Below, piece by piece: positions 57,679-64,000 of a DNA stretch of 64,000 nucleotides. The DNA comes from Podospora pseudoanserina. Its lineage: Eukaryota; Ascomycota; Sordariomycetes; Sordariales; Podosporaceae. The stretch is from positions 2,604,001 to 2,668,000 of the forward strand of contig NC_085921.1 in the NCBI RefSeq assembly GCF_035222485.1, in the 5' to 3' direction. Below the pieces are notes generated by a model that was not told where the DNA came from, did no database searches, and saw only the letters and a list, made by a program, of their open reading frames with translations. Within the stretch, counting starts at the first letter, position 1. Each line of letters starts with the position of its first letter. The translations under genes and the position numbers were made by a program.

Positions 57679-59077
57679 GATTACTGGCAACGGAATGATT
57701 TGACGGACCACGAGGGTTGGTGGTGCAGAGGTCGAGGACTGTACCGAACTAGTGGCAACTGACTGCAGGTTGCAGCCGAATTTTATGTCACCAGTAAAAC
57801 GGGCTAGGGCCGACCGTTTAGGGAGTTCTCCTCGGTATCCGAAAGGCAGGGAGATGGCATTCAATAAGGAAGTCCAAGTTTGATAGTGTCGAACTGCGAG
57901 AATGGGTTGTCTGTAAATGCCGCTTTTAGTAGGTGACGAGTCGCTCCGCAGTCAAGGAGAATTTTGACACGAGTGACTCCAAAGTTGTTCGCAAGATCAC
58001 TTTAGATGGCGGCGTCTTGTTTGAGAAGGAGGTTGTGAATGACACGTGATACTGTTCAATCGGTGTGCTGGCACAGGGTCAAATATCGAGATGACGATGA
58101 CGCCGATGTTGTGGGAAGAGGATTTTGAGGGTCTTGATGCTGAAAAATTGAAGCAGACGGAGGAAAGGGTCTTCTTTTGCGTCAACCGAAGACGCCCGGG
58201 CTCAGTGTGGGCTAGCGAGGCCGGAGTTTTCGCCCAGGCCAAGGAGTTTGAGGGCTTTGATTCGGTAAAGGTTGAGAGATGGAGATGTCAGTCGGCCCAC
58301 TGATTTGATTGATAAGATTATAGGATCGCGCTAGATTCAAAGCGGCCTAGCGAGGGGTGGTGGTGCCATGCTTGCGTCAAGGAACCCCACGGTCGAAAGC
58401 CGAGTGAGGGTCACCGCTTCGACAGCAGATCCCAACCGGAACACGGATAATCACAGTCATCACTTCGGTCACCACCGGAATCCGCTCGGTCTATCGCTTG
58501 ATGATTTGTGGTTCTCTGCTGAAGTTTTCTATTCAACATGGTAATTTGTCGAGCCGTTCAGTAGGCGAGCGATATCGGACATACTGCGACGTCTTTAGAA
58601 GACCGTCAGCAACTAGCGCCCGGAAGGAAAGGCTGAAGAGGACACTCCTCGAGCTAATTGCTGCCCGTAAATCATGTGGGTGCTTCTGGAGCAAGCTTTG
58701 CCCAGGTGATTCCGGCGGGCCTCAAGAAGGCGTGCCTGACTGAGGTCAACTCGAATTCTGTGTATCTGTGTAAGAGAAGGGAGTTTGGGTCAATGCTGCC
58801 ACCACAACTGAAAGAAAGCTGTATTAGCTACCAACATGATGTGGGGAATACCAACTTGAGTGTCTCATCGTGCCATCTGGTATTATCCTCATATTCAAAA
58901 TATGGCTGACCGTTGACTTCAAGCCGTCATCCAGAGTTGCAACGCACGGGCCCAGAGTCCGCCAAGACATGGAACATGTCCAGAAGCCCAGCATCACGGT
59001 CCGAAGTACCATCAACATTCTGTCAACCAAAATCAGCCAACTCCCACCGTCGACCACAAACAATAAAACCAACAAAA
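57679..59077. promoter_or_regulatory. Divergent region between HapX and COG2-like gene
   Basis: About 1.4 kb holding the HapX promoter on one side and the COG2 promoter on the other. GATAA words occur (for example near 58312), but I could not find an exact ATCWGATAA site of the kind used by fungal GATA iron repressors. No gene seen. Confidence 0.5.
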
Positions 59078-60076
59078 ATGGCCCAACTCGGCCTCCCCCC
59101 AAACTCCCGCCCAACATCCTCCTACTCATCCAACCTCAACCTCTACTCCCCCCCGTCCCCCAAATCCCAACTCCCCAGCCGCCGCTCCTCCCTCTCCTCC
59201 TCGGCCACAGACGACTTAGAAAACTCCTCCTCCCTTCCCTTCCCCGCCGCCCTCTCCCGTCGCGACTTTCTCGCTCCCGACTTCGACCCCGCAAGCTACC
59301 TCTCCACCCTTCACACCGGTGGCCCAGCCTCTCGGCATCAAACCCTCGAGGACCTGCGCTCTGAACTCCGCGATCGAAGCTCTGCTATCAGCGCCGAACT
59401 GCTTGAACTGGTCAACTCGAATTACACGGCCTTTCTCGGGCTAGGGGATGAGCTCAAGGGCGGGGAGGAGCGCGTCGAGGATGTGAGAGTAGCACTCTTA
59501 GGTTTCCGAAGAGCGGTAGAGGAGGTTCAGTCTAGGGTTAGGGAGCGGAGGGTGGAAGTAGGGGGGCTGAATCAGGAGTTGAGGGATGTCAAGGGGGCGG
59601 TGGAGACGGGCAGGAAGATGCTCGAGTTGGATGAGAGGGTGAGCGGATTGGAGAAGCGATTGGCGGTAGGAGGGACGGGGCAGCAGCAGCAGCAGCAGAA
59701 AAGGGATGGAGATAGCAGTGATGAGGAGAATTGGGATGATGACGACGAGATTTTTGGGAGCGATGATGAGCAGACTCAGGACGAAGACGGTGTGGAGTTT
59801 GTCAGTAGCAGGCCGGCGAAGCTAGCTGCTTTGGCGAGGGAGTGTGTGTATGTGGATGGACTGGCCGAGGCCATTGGTAGGGATCTTCTGTTTGTGAAGA
59901 AGACTGACGAGAGGATATTTCGGTGTCGGAACACGATACTGCTCGACTTGAGCACAGCCGTAAGAGAGGCACGGAAAGCTGGAGTCAAAGGTCAGGGGCG
60001 TGTTATTAAACTGTTGGCGATTTACGGGGCCTTGGATGCGCAGGCGGAGGCTGTGAAGGTCCTGAGAGAGAAATGA
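59078..60076 (+). CDS. COG2: COG complex subunit 2-like (Golgi tether), N-terminal domain
   Basis: Predicted subunit of the conserved oligomeric Golgi tethering complex, 332 aa, one exon. The start MAQLGLPPNSRP sits in an AAAAATGG context; in-frame codons upstream look like leader. A Ser/Pro-rich N-terminus (1-60) precedes the diagnostic COG2 start: RRDFLAPDFDPASYLSTLHT, HQTLEDLRSELRDRSSAISA, ELLELVNSNYTAFLGLGDEL, then coiled-coil helices (VEEVQSRVRERRVEVGGLNQ). A Q6 run encoded by CAG repeats and an acidic DDDDEIF segment (about 200-250) interrupt before a final helical part, VYVDGLAEAIGRDLLFVKKT. It is shorter than animal Cog2 (about 740 aa), consistent with short fungal COG2 proteins. The family rests mainly on the N-terminal domain. 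Confidence 0.82.
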   Translation: MAQLGLPPNSRPTSSYSSNLNLYSPPSPKSQLPSRRSSLSSSATDDLENSSSLPFPAALSRRDFLAPDFDPASYLSTLHTGGPASRHQTLEDLRSELRDRSSAISAELLELVNSNYTAFLGLGDELKGGEERVEDVRVALLGFRRAVEEVQSRVRERRVEVGGLNQELRDVKGAVETGRKMLELDERVSGLEKRLAVGGTGQQQQQQKRDGDSSDEENWDDDDEIFGSDDEQTQDEDGVEFVSSRPAKLAALARECVYVDGLAEAIGRDLLFVKKTDERIFRCRNTILLDLSTAVREARKAGVKGQGRVIKLLAIYGALDAQAEAVKVLREK

Positions 60077-60216
60077 TGTCTCAGTTCAAAATCCAGGGGG
60101 CATAAAAGGCGCAGAGCGACTGGCATCACGATACCCAATTTTCCAGGATTTTTTTTTCTTCATACAAGGATTATGATACATGGCATACATCTAATATACA
60201 TTGAAAAACAACAAAA

Positions 60217-61189
60217 CTACATGACAGTAGCCAGGTGTTCTGGCTTGACCTTGTCGTCTGTTGGGGCAAAGTTACCGTTCAAACTGATCCCTGGGCCATG
60301 CGTTGTGCTCAAAACAACCTCGTCAATAGCCTTGGGAATGTTGTCGTCCAGTTGGTTGATGTTGTCTTTGAGCTTGGACATGAACGCCTTGATGTTGTCG
60401 GCAAGCATTTTGGGGGAGAAACCGAGCTGGCCCACGGCCATTCTCACAACACCGCTTCTTTCTCTGTACTCGTCCGCGCCAATCAACTCCTGCATCGTCT
60501 CCTTGATGTCGCTGGTAATGGTTCCACGTTTTGGGTTGGGCATCAGATTCTTGGGACCGAGAATTCTGGCGACCTGGGCTTTCTTCAGGGCTTCTTGGCT
60601 GTCGGTGTGGCAGATCAACTTGTTGAAGGCGATCTCTCCTCGTCGGATGGCCTCGAATAAGCTCTCCTCACCCACCGCCACGGCACCAAGTTGTTGAGCC
60701 TCGGTCGCTAGGGCGCTGCCCTCGGGGCAGATGACACCGATACGGGTATCGGTCTTGACTGGGAAGGGCAGACGAATGGCACTTCGGAGGACGGGACCGC
60801 TCTTCTGGGTCTTGACTTTGACGGCGAGATCATACTTGACGGTGGTAGGTGGACGTCCAACTTCGGCAGCGCGGAGGTACCTTATGGACAGTAAGCGACA
60901 ATACGCCGGCATGGGGTGACATTGGGAAGGAAGCTTACCTCATGGCATCGCAGAGTGTGAACTGCTCCATTGGTGAGAGATCATAGCTGCGGAATGTCTT
61001 ATAGGTCTTCTTCTTCTTCACGGGCTTCTTGCGCATGCCTCCACCACCGCCACCAGACGCATGCCGGACCTGTGGTGTCGCAACCGATGGCACGAGGAAT
61101 TTTGGTATTGTCGAGGTGACCGTTGGCCTGGCTGGTGTGGACAGGCTGAGCCTTGCCAGAGAGGCAAGGCAATGATGTGTGGAAGCCAT
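60217..61189 (-). CDS. MRPL1: Mitochondrial ribosomal protein uL1m
   Basis: L1 protein of the mitochondrial large subunit, 304 aa, two exons: 61189-60939 and 60880-60217, with a 58-bp intron splitting an Arg codon. The N-terminus is a Ser/Thr/Arg mitochondrial presequence (MASTHHCLASLARLSLSTPA) followed by a Gly-rich and Lys-rich stretch (GGGGGGMRKKPVKKKKTYKT). The L1 fold shows LRSAIRLPFPVKTDTRIGVI, AFNKLICHTDSQEALKKAQV, the signature ARILGPKNLMPNPKRGTITS, and NIKAFMSKLKDNINQLD. The end is STTHGPGISLNGNFAPTDDK. Convergent with the COG2-like gene (140 bp between stops) and divergent from GluRS. Assignment is firm; the yeast-style symbol is used. Confidence 0.93.
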
Positions 61190-61530
61190 TGCGAGCTGTA
61201 GGACACGAACGGCGACGTCGTGAGCCTCCCGCCTCTCTCTGTCGCTGTCGGTTGCGCTGCTTCAGAAAAAAGTTGGACCCCGGCCTGTTGAGGTTCGTTG
61301 CCTTGAATGTTAGGCTCAAACCAAATGTTCAGACAAGGTCCTGAGAGCTTCGGTTTTCACCGCCTTACCAAAACCGTTGGCACTCGCGGCAGAAACCCCG
61401 CGCTGGGACGGGTGAATGTGGGGCTTTTTTGTTGCCCCTCCAAAATCCCAGGTGCCGAGACTATCATCGGTGACTGTTTTCTCATCACGTCCCCTATTCC
61501 TATACTCACCACCCTTACCCACCGTCCACC
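61190..61530. promoter_or_regulatory. Short divergent promoter, uL1m / GluRS
   Basis: 341 bp between two divergent start codons, one for a mitochondrial ribosomal protein and one for cytosolic GluRS. It could act as a shared bidirectional promoter. No core element was pinpointed. Confidence 0.6.
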
Positions 61531-63641
61531 ATGAAGCTGGAAGAGCTCCATCCCATTGAGGCCCTCCTCACGGCCGATTTCCGCTCAATCGAGCCTCGTC
61601 TTCAGTCCCTCGATAAGCATCTCATCCTCCGCACCTACCTCCATGGCTACACTCTTAGCGAGCTGGACACCAAGGTCTGGCAGGCCCTCCGCGGCAACCG
61701 CGCCGCTTTTTCCTTTATCAAGCGCGGTAGTCTTGTCAACCTCGCTCGCTGGTTTGAGTTCATCGAGGTGATGCACCCTGAGATCCAGGACGAGATCAAG
61801 GCCAAGGATGCTGCTGCCAAGGCGAAGGTCGCCGCTGCCAGCAAGGCCGGTGGTTCTTATGCTCTTAATCTGCAGAATACAGGTAGGTTGATATAGACTG
61901 TCAAATGCGTATTGGACTCAATGTGCTAACAGACATGAACAGACCAGGGCGTTGTTACCAGATTCCTGCCCGAGCCTTCGGGATACCTCCATATTGGACA
62001 TGCCAAGGCAGCTCTTCTCTCCTGGTACTTTGCCCAGCAGTACAAGGGCCAGCTTCGCCTCCGTCTCGATGACACAAACCCCGACAAAGAGAAGGAGGAA
62101 TACCAGGATGCCATCATCGAGGATCTTGCCATGATGGGCATCAAGTGCGATACCCTCACCTACACCAGTGACTACTTTGATTATCTTTACGATATGGCGA
62201 TCAAGATGATCAAGGAGGGACATGCCTATGCCGACGATACTGACCAGGAAACTATGCGCAACGAGAGATGGAACGGCATCGCTTCCAAGCGCCGCGACAC
62301 GCCAGTGGAAGAGAACTTGCGCATCTTCGAGGAGATGAAGAAGGGTTCCGAGGAAGGCGTCCGCTACTGCCTTCGCGCAAAGCTCTCGGTCGACAACCCC
62401 AACAAGGCCATGAGAGATCCTGTGATCTACCGTTGCAACGTGGACACGCCTCATCACCGCACCGGCACCAAATGGAAAATGTACCCCATGTACGATTTCG
62501 CTTGCCCTGGTGAGTTTTGTCATTTTTCTTTTGACCTCTTCTGACCTTCCCTTTCGTCGTTGGGGCCGTTGAGATGAGAAAGACGTGATATTGACAGCAC
62601 CTGCAGTTGTCGACAGCTACGAGGGCGTCACCCACGCCTTGAGGTCCACAGAGTACACCGACCGCAACCCTCAGTACGCCTGGTTCCAGAAAACCCTGCA
62701 GATCCGCAAGGTCCATATGTGGGATTTTGCGCGCATGAACTTCGTCAAGACTTTCCTCTCCAAGCGCAAGCTTGCCAAGCTCGTCGATACTGGAAAGGTT
62801 TGGGGATGGGATGACCCCCGCATGCCCACCATTCGTGGTGTCAGGAGAAGAGGAATGGGCATCGAGGCTCTGCGCGAATTCATTATTGCTCAGGTATTTC
62901 TCTGGCCTTTTATCTCCGCCGTCGCAAAAATTAACAGCAAAACAGGGACCTAGCCGCAACGTTGTTACCATGGACTGGACCAAGTTCTGGGCTACCAACA
63001 AGAAGCACATTGATCCTATCGCTCCCCGCCACACTGCTCTCCTGAAGAAGGATATTGTCAAGGTGCCCGTCACAGGCGCCGAGGCTCCTGCTCAGCCCTT
63101 CCAGGAGGACAGACCCAAGCACCCCAAGAACAAGGATATCGGTACCAAGAAGGTGGCGTTTGGTCCCGAGATTCTGCTTGATCAAGCCGATGCCAAGAGC
63201 TTCAAGGAAGGCGAGGAGATCACTCTCATGGCTTGGGGCAATGCCTTTGTTCGCAACATTGCTGAGGGTGACCCCATCACCTCGTTGACGTGCGAGCTCA
63301 ACGTGGCAAAGGGCGATGTCAAGACGACGGAGAAGAAGGTTACCTGGCTCGCTTCTAGCCAGACTCTCGTGCCTGCCGAGCTTTGGGACTTTGACTACCT
63401 TATCACCAAGGACACGCTGCAGGAGGAAGACAACATGGAGGACTTCCTGAACCCCACCACCTCTACTATGGAGGAGGCATTCTGTGATGAAGCTACGGCC
63501 CAGCTCAAGAAGAACGACATCATCCAGCTAGAGAGGCGTGGTTACTACCGTGTGGACAAGGGTCTCGATGACTGGAAGGAGGGTGAGGAGAAGAGGCTTG
63601 TCCTCTTCAACATCCCGACTGGCAAGACTGGATCCAAGTAA
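61531..63641 (+). CDS. GUS1: Glutamyl-tRNA synthetase, cytosolic
   Basis: Class I synthetase charging tRNA-Glu in the cytosol, 633 aa, four exons: 61531-61882, 61943-62509, 62607-62893 and 62946-63641. A short GST-like N-terminal region ([20 protein letters not shown]) precedes the catalytic domain. That domain has the HIGH motif in [20 protein letters not shown] (His134-His137) and [20 protein letters not shown]. The KMSKS-equivalent is [12 protein letters not shown] (about 357-361). The archaeal/eukaryotic-type beta-barrel anticodon domain ends with [13 protein letters not shown]-type sequence. [16 protein letters not shown] and DTNPDKE fit GluRS rather than GlnRS. The N-terminal domain may dock to an Arc1-type cofactor, as in yeast. 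All introns are 52-97 bp and each junction restores conserved sequence. Confidence 0.95.
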
Positions 63642-64000
63642 GGTTGTATGTTCTGCTGTCGGTTTGTGATGGGAAAGTTTGATAGAATACTAGATGTGTC
63701 CTACAAAACTGGCTTGTCCTGTGTGTTGGCGTCAAGATGCAACTGCTGAAGTGTGGTGGTGAATAGTATCACTTTGGAAAGCAAAATAAACATCTGACAG
63801 GGCAACGGATAGGGGCTGGAGCTTGATGCATGCGCTCTGTGCCGAAAACCGTCTGGTGTGCCGAAGGCCGTCTTGGCAACTTGGCAGATTCGTAGGCGAA
63901 AATGCGATACGCCATCCGTTTTTTTCAGACTCGTCTTGGGGTAAGATGGTGCAACTCATGTTTGACCCAGGTCTGATCCACCCGGCTACACCAGATTAGC
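63642..64000. other. 3' flank of GluRS at window end
   Basis: About 360 bp after the GluRS stop. No supportable gene. A 75-codon minus frame at 63732-63959 has no recognisable features. Confidence 0.5.

Noticed and set aside
57679-58330. GATA-type iron repressor sites in the HapX promoter
   Set aside because: Only generic GATAA words were found and no full ATCWGATAA match, so no operator is claimed.

Overview
The window looks like chromosomal DNA of a filamentous ascomycete, most likely a Sordariomycete (Sordariales-like). The evidence is short GT..AG introns of about 50-150 bp with CTAAC-type branch sites, roughly 50 % GC, and gene families typical of such fungi: a HapX iron regulator, an AA9 cellulose-active oxygenase with a CBM1, an alpha-aminoadipate homoaconitase, a Zn2Cys6 regulator and a pogo/Fot-like transposon. 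I could run no searches, so family names rest on motifs read by eye.

Layout. 1-3.4 kb has no gene I can support. 3.4-10.7 kb holds an adaptin-binding p34/Irc6-like gene and a 1711-codon ABCC transporter, both on the minus strand. 11.9-19.4 kb is an accessory island: three decayed paralogues (A, B, C) of a fungal kinase-like family, with a 1.85-kb pogo-like transposon between A and B. 20.5-27.5 kb is a housekeeping block: SEC61 alpha, divergent from a MOD5-type tRNA isopentenyltransferase, then a small intact ORF (D) carrying only the N-terminal module of the kinase-like family, then mitochondrial homoaconitase (LYS4). 29.5-31.8 kb is a Zn2Cys6 transcription factor. 33.8-34.9 kb is a secreted AA9 oxygenase. 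38.2-42.2 kb carries two Golgi-type glycosyltransferases (GT32 and GT31), 42.8-44.9 kb the PheRS beta subunit, and 46.4-51.8 kb a very large fungal protein of unknown function. 55.8-57.7 kb is HapX, 59.1-60.1 kb a COG2-like Golgi tether subunit, 60.2-61.2 kb mitochondrial ribosomal protein uL1m, and 61.5-63.6 kb cytosolic GluRS.

How the genes relate. There is no biosynthetic cluster. Themes recur without obvious linkage: translation (PheRS beta, GluRS, uL1m, MOD5), secretion and Golgi function (SEC61, COG2, p34/Irc6, GT31, GT32), and nutrient responses (HapX, AA9, LYS4). The least ordinary part is 11.9-24.8 kb. There a divergent kinase-like family has expanded, lost the expected catalytic Asp and the Asp of the metal-binding motif, and mostly decayed, leaving one intact single-module relative. 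The second oddity is the GT31 gene, whose otherwise family-like reading is broken twice at the same eight-base sequence.

Several starts were re-derived by finding tiny first coding exons: SEC61 10 nt, LYS4 15 nt, GT31 37 nt, PheRS beta 53 nt, ABCC 68 nt.
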